A stretch of DNA of 64,000 nt from Pseudomonadota bacterium (lineage in GTDB: Bacteria > Pseudomonadota > Alphaproteobacteria > Rhizobiales > Rhizobiaceae): the NCBI GenBank assembly GCA_023404095.1, contig JAEYDD010000002.1, forward strand, positions 1 through 64,000, written 5' to 3'. The notes beneath the pieces were generated by a model, which worked only from the letters and a program-made list of their open reading frames with translations, was not told the origin of the DNA and did not search any database. Numbering within the stretch: position 1 is the stretch's first letter; every line of letters begins with the position of its first letter. Of the stretch, positions 8,627-16,039 are shown piece after piece. The translations under genes were made by a program, and so were the position numbers.

Positions 8627-9511
8627 TTACTGCGCGGCGTTCTGGGCGACGTCGACGGACTTCCGTTCGCCGTCGACGGACGCTACCAGAGTCTTGTTGG
8701 CCTCACCGATATTGGTCGCAGCTGCGGCAAGCCAGGTGTCGAACTTGTCCTGCGAGACGACGCGGACAGCGATCGGCATGTAGGCGTGGTCCTTGCCGCA
8801 CAGCTCGGAACACTGGCCGTAGAAGAGGCCTTCGCGCTCCGCCTTGAACCAGGTCTCGTTCATGCGACCCGGCACGGCGTCGATCTTCACGCCGAAGGAG
8901 GGCATCGCAAAGGCGTGAATGACGTCTGCGCCGGTCACGAGGAGACGGACATGCTTGCCGACGGGAACGACGACTTCGTTGTCGACTGCCAGCAGGCGCG
9001 GATAGACGGCCTTGTCTTCCTTGCCGAGCGACGCGCGATCGGCATCCTGCAGCATCAGGCTATCGAAGGAAAGCGGGTTTTCGCCGACCTGGTACTCATA
9101 GCCCCAGTACCACTGAAAGCCGGTCGCCTTGATTGTCAGCTCGGGCTCCTCGGTCGGAGCGAGTTGCTTGGTCAGGAGCTGGAAGGAGGGAACCGCAAGG
9201 AGGAGCAGAATCACCACCGGACCGATCGTCCAGATCACCTCGATGGCCGTGTTGTGGCTCGTCTTTGAAGGAACCGGATTGGCGCCCTCGCGGAACTTCA
9301 CCACGATGATGATCAGGAGGAGGAGAACAAACAGCGTGATCGGAACGATGAACCACAGGGTGTACTGTTCGAACCAGCGGATCTCTTCCATGATCGAGGT
9401 TGCCGCGGGCTGCAATCCCTTCTGCCAATCGACCGGCTGGTCTGCGAAGGCGCCCGAAGCAAACAGCAGACAGCATACCGCCGTCAGCGCTGCAAAAGCC
9501 TTGTTAATCAC
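8627..9511 (-). CDS. ctaC: Cytochrome c oxidase subunit II (aa3 type)
   Basis: Subunit II carries the CuA centre that accepts electrons from cytochrome c. The CuA ligands are in GQCSELCGKDHAYMP and the upstream HAFAMPSFGVK. The electron-entry stretch GFQWYWGYEY is present. There is a signal peptide (ending near SGAFADQ) and then two membrane helices. The frame opens at a TTG (9526), but GTG at 9511 follows GGGGAG with 7-bp spacing and begins MINKAFAALTAV, so 294 aa is preferred. It is the first gene of the leftward cox operon, with an FNR-type box directly in front. Confidence 0.95.
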   Translation of the reverse strand: MINKAFAALTAVCCLLFASGAFADQPVDWQKGLQPAATSIMEEIRWFEQYTLWFIVPITLFVLLLLIIIVVKFREGANPVPSKTSHNTAIEVIWTIGPVVILLLLAVPSFQLLTKQLAPTEEPELTIKATGFQWYWGYEYQVGENPLSFDSLMLQDADRASLGKEDKAVYPRLLAVDNEVVVPVGKHVRLLVTGADVIHAFAMPSFGVKIDAVPGRMNETWFKAEREGLFYGQCSELCGKDHAYMPIAVRVVSQDKFDTWLAAAATNIGEANKTLVASVDGERKSVDVAQNAAQ

Positions 9512-9526
9512 AACATATCTCCCCAA

Positions 9527-9904
9527 AGCGTTTGATAGGGATCAAACGATTGCCGCAGAATCCCTGCTATGCTGACTGCTTAAAATCATAGTTTCCCGTT
9601 TGCCGCAACAGCCACGAACCGTTGCTCATGCGGCATTTTTGCGCAAAGACAAGTCTTGGCGGGACATAGCCAAACTTTCGTCCAACTCTTTGTAAACGCG
9701 AACGCGCGAACGCCGGCCGGCAAACCCGGAGCCATGCCGCGGCGAGCGCGGACAGAATATCCGGGCACCGGGCCGGCCGATCGCGACGTTTCGTCCCGGC
9801 GGTCCAATTTCCGCCGCATAAACTGGAAAAGACGGCAAAGGGCTTTTCATTTCAACGTTCGCTATTCAAGAATGGCGCGTGTGATTCGAGATTTCGAGGT
9901 TTTC
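9527..9904. promoter_or_regulatory. Divergent regulatory region between ctaC and the IalB gene
   Basis: A 378-bp gap without a convincing gene. It holds the FNR-type box near ctaC and must carry the promoters of the cox operon (leftward) and of the IalB-like gene (rightward). Short open frames run through it, but none has a ribosome site or family character. I cannot place the -35/-10 elements with confidence. Confidence 0.5.
9532..9545. promoter_or_regulatory. Perfect FNR/FixK-type box in the ctaC leader
   Basis: TTGATAGGGATCAA matches the FNR/FixK/FnrN consensus TTGAT-N4-ATCAA in every fixed position. The symmetry extends to CGTTTGAT-N4-ATCAAACG (9529-9548). It is centred about 28 bp upstream of the ctaC GTG and a few bases upstream of its ribosome site. 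That is so close to the start that binding would more probably repress than activate. Repression of the low-affinity aa3 oxidase at low oxygen would be the expected effect; that part is inference. Confidence 0.65.
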
Positions 9905-10438
9905 ATGAGTTCCCGCTCTCCTTCGCGCCTGGCCAGGATGATCCGCGCGCTGGCAGCGCTTGCCATCGCAGCGACCAGCACCCCTGCCCTGGCACAGTCC
10001 CAGCAGCAGCCGGGCACCGTGAAGGCGAACCACGGCGCCTGGTCGATCGTCTGCGACCAGCCGGCAGGCGCCTCCGGCGAACAGTGCGCGCTGATGCAGA
10101 ATGTGATTGCCGAGGACCGTCCGGAAGTCGGCCTGTCGGTGGTCATCCTGAAGACGGCCGACCGCAAGGCGAAGATCCTGCGCGTGCTGGCCCCGCTCGG
10201 CGTCCTGCTGCCCAACGGGCTTGGCCTGAATGTCGACGGCAAGGATATCGGCCGCGCCTACTTCGTGCGCTGCTTCTCCGACGGCTGCTATGCGGAGGTG
10301 GTGCTTGAGGACGAACTGCTCAAGACCTTCCGCTCCGGCGCCACCGCCACCTTCATCGTCTTCCAGACGCCGGAAGAAGGCATCGGCATCCCGGTCGACC
10401 TCAAGGGCTTCGGCGAAGGCTACGACGCGCTGCCGTAA
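9905..10438 (+). CDS. Invasion associated locus B (IalB) family protein
   Basis: A 177-aa exported protein. It has a signal peptide (LARMIRALAALAIAATSTPALAQ) followed by the IalB-like domain. KANHGAWSIVCDQP, EQCALMQNV and YFVRCFSDGCYAEVVL supply pairs of cysteines likely to form disulfides, and the domain ends VFQTPEEGIGIPVDLKGF. The family is named after a Bartonella invasion locus but is widespread in non-pathogenic Rhizobiales, so no virulence role is implied. GAGG at 5-bp spacing supports ATG 9905 over the earlier ATG at 9872. It is divergent from the cox operon. Confidence 0.85.
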   Translation: MSSRSPSRLARMIRALAALAIAATSTPALAQSQQQPGTVKANHGAWSIVCDQPAGASGEQCALMQNVIAEDRPEVGLSVVILKTADRKAKILRVLAPLGVLLPNGLGLNVDGKDIGRAYFVRCFSDGCYAEVVLEDELLKTFRSGATATFIVFQTPEEGIGIPVDLKGFGEGYDALP

Positions 10439-10530
10439 AGGGCCCGGGGCCAACCATCCCCGCACCGAAAGCCGGCTTCTTGTGTACCAGCGTTTTGCAT
10501 GACGTCGGCGTGACGCTCCCACACCTCCCC

Positions 10531-10605
10531 GTCATCCCGGACTTGATCCGGGATCCAGCGGCGCCCGCGTCTGCGGTGCGGAGAATGTTTGATCCCGCAA
10601 AGAGC
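10531..10605. repeat. Partial RIME1-like repeat
   Basis: GTCATCCCGGACTTGATCCGGG followed by ATCCAGCGGCGCCCGCGTCTGCGG is a diverged copy of the left part of the element at 51-159. Its first arm still forms the CCCGGA/TCCGGG hairpin. The right end is not recognisable; the match fades after about 75 bp, before the end of the aldo/keto reductase gene. It lies between the convergent ends of the IalB-like and reductase genes. Confidence 0.6.
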
Positions 10606-10644
10606 GCGGCTTTACCATACCTCACGCGCTCGCAGCGCCTTGCT

Positions 10645-11688
10645 TCACCGCACCGGCGTCGCCGGCCAGTCGATCAGGTCCGGCCTGGAGCCGGCAAGCA
10701 CGCCGCGTGACTTGGAGACGACGTCGAAGGGGAAGCCGAGGACGATTTCGCTTGCGGCATCCAGCCTGCCGATCTGCTCCTCAGTCAGGCGCACATCGAG
10801 TGCCGCCAGGTTGTCCGCCAGTTGTTCGGGGGTGCGCGGACCGATGATCGGCAGCGTCGCGCCCTTGGCGAGCACCCAGGCGATCGCCACCTGACCGGCG
10901 GGCAGTCCTGTCTCGGCGGCAATGGCAAGAACCGCATCGACCGTTGCGGTCTTGCGCGCATCGCTCTCGGCATGGATGACGACACCCAACCCCTGCGCCC
11001 TGCCCTGCTCGCCCTTGCGGTACTTGCCTGTGAGCAGCCCGCCGCCGAGCGGCGACCAACTGACCGTGCCGAGCCCGAAGGCGGCGGCCATCGGCAGGAG
11101 CTCGCGCTCGACCGAGCGCTCGACGAGGCTGTATTCCACCTGCAGCGCCGAAACGGGCGCCCAGCCGCGCAGCTCGGCAAGCGTTGCCGCCGTCGCCACC
11201 CGCCAGGCGGGGAAATCGGAAAAGCCGGAATAGAGGATCTTGCCGGACCGGACGAGATCGTCCAGCCCGCGCACGATCTCGTCGATCGGGGTGACGTCGT
11301 CGGGCATATGCACCCAGAGGAGATCGATGCGATCGGTGTTCAGCCGCTTGAGGCTGGCCTCGACGGATTGCACCATCGCCTTGCGGCTGTTGCCGGTACG
11401 CTGAAGGCCGGCGCCGTGGCTGTCGCCAAGCGAAAACTTGGTGGCGAGCACGATGTCGTCGCGGTCGGCGGCGACGAATTCCCCCGTGAGCGTTTCGGAC
11501 TGGCCGAACTGATACTGGTCGGCGGTATCGATGAAATTGCCACCGGCTGAGCGATAGCCGTCGTAGATGGCTCTGGCCGTCTCCCGGTCGGCGCCGTAAC
11601 CCCAGCCGGTGCCGAAATTGCCGGTGCCCAGCGCCAACTGCGAAACGCGAAGGCCAGTGCGGCCGAAGATCCGATAGCGCATGCTCAT
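10645..11688 (-). CDS. Aldo/keto reductase
   Basis: A 347-aa NADP-dependent oxidoreductase of the AKR fold. MRYRIFGRTGLRVSQLALGTGNFG is the typical start. NFIDTADQYQFGQSE holds the catalytic Asp and Tyr. The conserved lysine is in IVLATKFSLG and the catalytic histidine region is DLLWVHMPDD. The C-terminal cofactor site is PIIGPRTPEQLADNL. The substrate is unknown. The frame runs back across the TetR gene to 12360, but ATG 11688 follows GGGAG at 7-bp spacing. It is divergent from a TetR regulator with which it shares two identical palindromes, so it is probably that regulator's target. Confidence 0.9.
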   Translation of the reverse strand: MSMRYRIFGRTGLRVSQLALGTGNFGTGWGYGADRETARAIYDGYRSAGGNFIDTADQYQFGQSETLTGEFVAADRDDIVLATKFSLGDSHGAGLQRTGNSRKAMVQSVEASLKRLNTDRIDLLWVHMPDDVTPIDEIVRGLDDLVRSGKILYSGFSDFPAWRVATAATLAELRGWAPVSALQVEYSLVERSVERELLPMAAAFGLGTVSWSPLGGGLLTGKYRKGEQGRAQGLGVVIHAESDARKTATVDAVLAIAAETGLPAGQVAIAWVLAKGATLPIIGPRTPEQLADNLAALDVRLTEEQIGRLDAASEIVLGFPFDVVSKSRGVLAGSRPDLIDWPATPVR

Positions 11689-11730
11689 GTCCGAACTCCC
11701 TTTTGGTCGGTGAACTTTTCGATCCAATTT

Positions 11731-11777
11731 TAAATGACGATCGTCATATATTGAATATAAATGACGATCGTCATATA
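11731..11777. promoter_or_regulatory. Two identical palindromic operators for the TetR regulator
   Basis: The perfect 14-bp palindrome ATGACGATCGTCAT occurs at 11734-11747 and again at 11761-11774. Each lies inside an identical 20-bp block (11731-11750 and 11758-11777), 27 bp apart. They fill the 120-bp space between the divergent reductase and TetR genes, where both promoters must lie. A paired symmetric operator of this size is typical for TetR dimers. Binding by this particular regulator is inference. Confidence 0.8.
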
Positions 11778-11808
11778 ACTTGTCAAGACAATTTCGGAGG
11801 ATGACAAA

Positions 11809-12363
11809 ATGCGGCCGACCAAGGAACAGGCAAAGGAAAACCGGAAGCGCATTCTCGATGCGGCGGCACGGCTGTTTCGCGAGAACGGCATCCATGCCGT
11901 CGGCGTCGATGCCGTCATGAGCGGCGCCGGGCTGACGCATGGCGGTTTCTACGGCCACTTCAAGTCGAAGGGCGACCTCGCCGAGCAGGCGCTGTCGGAC
12001 GCCATGCAGAAGAGCCTCGATGCCGAGCCCGAGACGCTGACGCTCTCGCAGTTCGCCTTGACCTATCTGTCCGCCGAGCATCGCGACCATGCCGGTGCGG
12101 GCTGCGCGGTCGCCGCGCTTGGACCGGAAATGGCGCGATTGCCGGAGAAGGAGCGGCAGGCCGCAACCGACTATGTCCGCACCCGGATCGCCCGGCTGCA
12201 GGACCTGCAGGAGAGGCAGGGGAATGCCCCTGACCGCCGCAAGGCGATCGCCGACCTGTCGAGTCTGATCGGCGCCCTCGTGATGGCCCGGCTCGTCAAC
12301 GATCCCGCATTGTCGGACGAAATCATGGAAAGCGTGCGAAGCGAGGTCGCGGGCACCCAATAG
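11809..12363 (+). CDS. TetR/AcrR-family transcriptional regulator
   Basis: A 184-aa repressor-type protein. Its N-terminal helix-turn-helix covers about residues 10-57, with RILDAAARLFRENGIHAVGVDAVM and the recognition part GLTHGGFYGHFKSKGDLAEQAL. The C-terminal domain (SAEHRDHAGAGCAVAALGPEMARLP) resembles the TetR_C subgroup that often responds to electrophiles or quinones and sits beside oxidoreductases. GGAGG precedes the ATG. It probably represses itself and the divergent aldo/keto reductase through the two palindromes. The inducer is unknown. Confidence 0.92.
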   Translation: MRPTKEQAKENRKRILDAAARLFRENGIHAVGVDAVMSGAGLTHGGFYGHFKSKGDLAEQALSDAMQKSLDAEPETLTLSQFALTYLSAEHRDHAGAGCAVAALGPEMARLPEKERQAATDYVRTRIARLQDLQERQGNAPDRRKAIADLSSLIGALVMARLVNDPALSDEIMESVRSEVAGTQ

Positions 12364-12498
12364 CCCCGGCGGCGCCCCCTCGCTTGCCCCGGCCGGGGGG
12401 AGCCTCTACATAAGCTGGCAACCCGCTTCAGAGCGTCGCACCGCATTCATACGGACCGCGCGGCGCGACGCTTCATATCTGCACACCAGGAGCCGCCC

Positions 12499-13914
12499 AT
12501 GAACACCGACCTGACCTCACTGTTCGATGCCGACGAGGCAACGGTTCGCGCGGTGCTGGCGGAAACGCTGAAGAACGCCGACGACGGGGAGCTCTACCTG
12601 GAACATGCGCAGGCGGAATCGCTGACCTTCGACAATGGGCGCCTGAAGGGCGGCAGCTTCAACACCGACCAGGGCTTCGGCCTGCGCGCCGTCGCTGGCG
12701 AGGCGGTGGGCTATGCCCATTCCGGCGAGATGTCGCTTTCGGCGCTCAAGCGGGCGGCGGACGCTGCGGGCGCTGTCACGCGCGGATATGCCGGCACCTA
12801 TTCCGCAGCACCCCAGGGAACCAACCGCCGGCTCTACGGCCCGGAAAACCCGATCGGCAGCCCCGCCTTCGAGGAGAAGGTGACGCTGCTGCAGGAGATC
12901 GACGCCTATCTTCGCGGCAAGGACGCGAAGGTGCGGCAGGTCTCCGCCTCGATCGCCGCCAGCTGGCAGGTGGTCAACATCCTGCGGGCCGACGGCCACA
13001 AGGTAACCGACATCCGCCCGATGACCCGCATCAACATCTCCGTCGTCGTCGGCGAAGGCGACCGGCAGGAGACGGGCTCGTTCGGCATGGGCGGACGGCG
13101 CGGCTTCGGCGAATTCCTGACGACCGAAAGCTGGAAGCAGGGGGCGGACGAGGCGTTGCGCCAGGCGCTGGTGAACCTCAGCGCGATCGAGGCACCGGCC
13201 GGCACGATGGACGTGGTGCTCTCTTCCGGCTGGCCGGGCGTGATGCTCCACGAGGCGGTCGGCCATGGACTGGAGGGCGACTTCAACCGCAAGAAGACCT
13301 CGGCGTTTTCGGGCCTGCTCGGCGAGCAGGTGGCGGCCAAGGGCGTCACCGTGGTCGACGACGGCACGATCGAAAGCCGCCGCGGCTCGCTGACGGTGGA
13401 TGACGAAGGCACGCCCTCGGGCTACAACGTCCTGATCGAGGACGGAAAGCTGGTCGGCTACATGCAGGACCGGCAGAACGCGCGGCTGATGGGCATGCAG
13501 GCGACCGGCAACGGGCGCCGCCAGTCCTACGCGCACGTCCCGATGCCGCGCATGACCAACACCTACATGCTGTCCGGCGACAGGACGCCCGACGAGATCA
13601 TCGCTTCGGTGAGGAACGGCATCTACGCGGTCTCCTTCGGCGGCGGCCAGGTGGACATCACCTCCGGCAAGTTCGTCTTCGGCTGCACCGAGGCCTACCT
13701 GATCGAGGACGGGAAGATCGGCGCCCCGGTCAAGGGCGCGATGATCATCGGCAACGGGCCCGACGCCATGCGGCGCGTAACCATGGTCGGCAACGATTCG
13801 AAACTCGACACCGGGATCGGCATGTGCGGCAAGGCCGGCCAGAGCGTGCCCGTCGGCGTCGGCCAGCCGCATCTGCGCATGGACCAGATCACCGTCGGCG
13901 GCACGAAGGCCTGA
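12499..13914 (+). CDS. tldD: Metalloprotease TldD
   Basis: A 471-aa TldD, which with PmbA/TldE forms a zinc protease that degrades unfolded peptides and processes modified peptides such as microcins. The zinc motif HEAVGHGLEGD (HExxxH) is at about residue 251. SSGWPGVMLHEAVGHG upstream and FVFGCTEAYLIEDGKIG downstream are conserved. Length is normal. AGGAG precedes the ATG. The partner TldE is not in this window, which is usual because the two genes are often unlinked. Confidence 0.95.
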   Translation: MNTDLTSLFDADEATVRAVLAETLKNADDGELYLEHAQAESLTFDNGRLKGGSFNTDQGFGLRAVAGEAVGYAHSGEMSLSALKRAADAAGAVTRGYAGTYSAAPQGTNRRLYGPENPIGSPAFEEKVTLLQEIDAYLRGKDAKVRQVSASIAASWQVVNILRADGHKVTDIRPMTRINISVVVGEGDRQETGSFGMGGRRGFGEFLTTESWKQGADEALRQALVNLSAIEAPAGTMDVVLSSGWPGVMLHEAVGHGLEGDFNRKKTSAFSGLLGEQVAAKGVTVVDDGTIESRRGSLTVDDEGTPSGYNVLIEDGKLVGYMQDRQNARLMGMQATGNGRRQSYAHVPMPRMTNTYMLSGDRTPDEIIASVRNGIYAVSFGGGQVDITSGKFVFGCTEAYLIEDGKIGAPVKGAMIIGNGPDAMRRVTMVGNDSKLDTGIGMCGKAGQSVPVGVGQPHLRMDQITVGGTKA

Positions 13915-14015
13915 TCGCGGCGCGCGGGCGCGATATGCCGCAAGGGGTCGTTAACCGCGCGGATACCATGACGCGCTCATAAAGGCGGCAGGAAGAACCG
14001 CCAACCGGAGCGCAA

Positions 14016-15071
14016 ATGCCGACATTGAAAAGTGTTATGCGCCGCAGCCTGAAGCATGCGGCCATCACCGGCGGACTGGAACTGTCCAGCCTTGCCGGGC
14101 GCGCCGGCCTGATGACGTCCGCGCGCGGGCGCGGCGCGATCTTCACCCTGCACCACGTGCGGCCGAAGACGTTCCACGATTTCGATCCCAACGCCCACCT
14201 GGAGATCACCCCGGAATTCCTCGACGAGACGATCCGGCTCCTGGAAAGCGAGGGCTACCAGTTCGTGGCCCTGCACCACATGGCCGCCCGCATGGCGATC
14301 GCAAGGCCCGAGGAGCGCTTTGCCGCCTTCACCCTCGACGACGGCTACCGCAACAATGCGGTGCATGCGCAGCCGATCTTCACCGAGCATCGCGTGCCCT
14401 TCACCGTCTTTGTCACCGGCGGCTTTTGCTGCCGGACCCACAGCATCTGGTGGGAGACGCTGACCGAGCTGCTGCGCACGCTGCCGCATGTCGAATTCGA
14501 CTTCGGCTCCGGGATCGTGACCTTGCCGCTCGCCACGACATGGCAGAAGGACGCCGCCTTTGCGCGCTTTGCCGCCTTCATCCAGGCGGGCGACGAAATG
14601 ACCGCCGTCGCCGCCCTCGACAGGCTGGCAAAGCAGCACGGGATCGATCCTCTCCTGATTACCGAAAGGCTGATCATGCGCGAACCGGAGCTGAAGAGCC
14701 TGGTTCTCAACCCGCTTGCCACGCTCGGCGCCCACACGATCAGCCACCGCGCGCTTTCGCGGCTGGAGGACAACGAGGCGCGCGAGGAAATGCAGGCCTC
14801 GGCCGAGCGGATCCAGTGCCTGACCGGCGTGCGCCCCGTCGCCTTTGCCTATCCCTACGGCTTCAGCCCCACCGTCACCGCACGCGAACACCGCCTCGCC
14901 GCGGAAGCCGGCTTCGACCTCGCGGTGACAACGGTGCCCGGCACGCTGGACGCGCGCAGCTTCGACCAGCCGATGGCGCTGCCGCGCATCTCCGTCAACG
15001 GCCTCTACCAGAAACGCAAGTACGTGTCCGCGCTGGCTTCGGGCATCCCCTTCCGGCTGATGCGACGATAG
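14016..15071 (+). CDS. Polysaccharide deacetylase family protein
   Basis: A 351-aa carbohydrate esterase-4 type protein. The NodB fold shows motif 1 in AAFTLDDGYRNN (catalytic and metal aspartates, about residues 107-112) and motif 2 in GAHTISHRALSR (metal histidines HxxxH). RPVAFAYPYGFS is motif 3. There is no clear signal peptide, and the first 30 residues are basic, so the protein is probably cytoplasmic or membrane-associated. The substrate, an N-acetylated sugar polymer or lipid-linked sugar, cannot be told. It starts 101 bp after tldD and is followed by a repeat-rich gap. Confidence 0.88.
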   Translation: MPTLKSVMRRSLKHAAITGGLELSSLAGRAGLMTSARGRGAIFTLHHVRPKTFHDFDPNAHLEITPEFLDETIRLLESEGYQFVALHHMAARMAIARPEERFAAFTLDDGYRNNAVHAQPIFTEHRVPFTVFVTGGFCCRTHSIWWETLTELLRTLPHVEFDFGSGIVTLPLATTWQKDAAFARFAAFIQAGDEMTAVAALDRLAKQHGIDPLLITERLIMREPELKSLVLNPLATLGAHTISHRALSRLEDNEAREEMQASAERIQCLTGVRPVAFAYPYGFSPTVTAREHRLAAEAGFDLAVTTVPGTLDARSFDQPMALPRISVNGLYQKRKYVSALASGIPFRLMRR

Positions 15072-15130
15072 GACGGCTCTGGCGAAGGACGCCGGGTACG
15101 CGACAGTTGTACATTCGCCCCTCCCCCGGC

Positions 15131-15205
15131 CCTCTCCCGCATGCGGGGAGAGGGGGAAGAAAAGCGTTCTCCGCTTGTCTCCTTCTCCCGGCCTGCGGGA
15201 GAAGG
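15131..15205. repeat. Pair of intergenic palindromes
   Basis: Two hairpins lie in the gap after the deacetylase gene. CCTCTCCC-N6/7-GGGAGAGG spans 15131-15153. CCTTCTCCCG-GCCTG-CGGGAGAAGG (10-bp perfect stem) spans 15181-15205. They are joined by AAGAAAAGCGTTCTCCGCTTGTCT. This CTCCCGC/GCGGGAG type is a common dispersed palindrome in rhizobial intergenic DNA. It may also act as a terminator for the deacetylase, but no T tract follows. Confidence 0.65.
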
Positions 15206-15343
15206 AGCCCGGCAGGACGGATAAGGGGGAGAGCAAAGCTGGCGCGTAGTATGGCAGGACACAGGAGCACGCTTCCAAACCGCGTGCAGAACGCGTCCGT
15301 TCCCCTCGTGCCGAACCGCCTGCCCTTGCAAATCGGACGGCCG

Positions 15344-15841
15344 TCAGGCGACCTTCAGCGCGCTTGAGATTTCCGCCACGGTTGCCTTCTCCGCGTCGCT
15401 GACCGGAGTGCCGCCGAAGCCGAGGAACCCTCCCTCCTTAGCCGCCTCGGCAACGCTCTGGCTGATCTGCAGCAGCCAGCCCTTGAAGGCGGCTGCATCC
15501 GACGGCGCCTTGGCCTCGACAATGCCTGCGGCTTCGCGCACCGTGTCGATGCAACGCGCTTTTATCTCCTCGGGCTTGGCCCCCTTCAACCGCGCCTCCA
15601 GCCCCTCGCGCGCCGCTTTCCGCCCCTCGGAGCTCTCAAACCCCTCGACGATCGCCGTCGTCAGCGATGTCGAATCCGTGCCGCCCTTGCCCTGCAACAG
15701 CGTCCGGCTGCTGGCCATGCCCTCCTTGAGCATGCCCCAGAGGCCGCTCGGTTCGGCGGCCGTCACCGCGATGCCCGCGGCCATGACACCCTGCAGCAGC
15801 ACGCTCCATTCCTCGGGCGTAAACGTCGACTTGTCAGCCAT
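15344..15841 (-). CDS. Conserved hypothetical protein, 165 aa
   Basis: I do not recognise a named family. The likely start is MADKSTFTPEEWSVLLQG at 15841; the open frame to 15976 has no family-like sequence. The protein is soluble-looking and alanine-rich, with no signal peptide or membrane helix. Possible helices cover MAAGIAVTAAEPSGLWGMLKEG (about 20-41) and AFKGWLLQISQSVAEAAKEGGF (about 118-139). It ends GFGGTPVSDAEKATVAEISSALKVA, where the glycine-rich turn FLGFGGTPVS stands out. It lies just downstream of the DUF937 gene on the same strand, so the two may be cotranscribed. Confidence 0.7.
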   Translation of the reverse strand: MADKSTFTPEEWSVLLQGVMAAGIAVTAAEPSGLWGMLKEGMASSRTLLQGKGGTDSTSLTTAIVEGFESSEGRKAAREGLEARLKGAKPEEIKARCIDTVREAAGIVEAKAPSDAAAFKGWLLQISQSVAEAAKEGGFLGFGGTPVSDAEKATVAEISSALKVA

Positions 15842-16039
15842 GCTGAAATCTCCCGGTTTGATTGGGTTGTCCTTCGGTTCGCAGTGTCCGGCCGCTGCCG
15901 TGGCGCTATGCGTCCCGTGGCACGTGCGTCGGAGACTGCCTGTGTATGAGAGTACGGCTTGTTCCGGGCGGCGCATCTCACCGAAGGGTGCTTGCGCCGG
16001 CCGGATTCGGGCCCCGCTCAGGCTCGTTTCACGCGCGGT

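Noticed and set aside
9586..9819. Small minus-strand ORF in the ctaC-ialB gap
   Set aside because: It has no ribosome site, no conserved features, and lies across the expected promoter area.
11689..12360. N-terminal extension of the aldo/keto reductase frame across the TetR gene
   Set aside because: The reductase fold begins at MSMRYRIFGRTG with a good ribosome site; the extension crosses two operators and overlaps tetR.
12517..13872. 451-codon minus-strand frame opposite tldD
   Set aside because: Antisense shadow of tldD with no ribosome site or motif.
15121..15215. Possible CRISPR-like or phage-related repeat
   Set aside because: Only two different palindromes are present and no regular spacing or spacers; they are ordinary dispersed intergenic hairpins.
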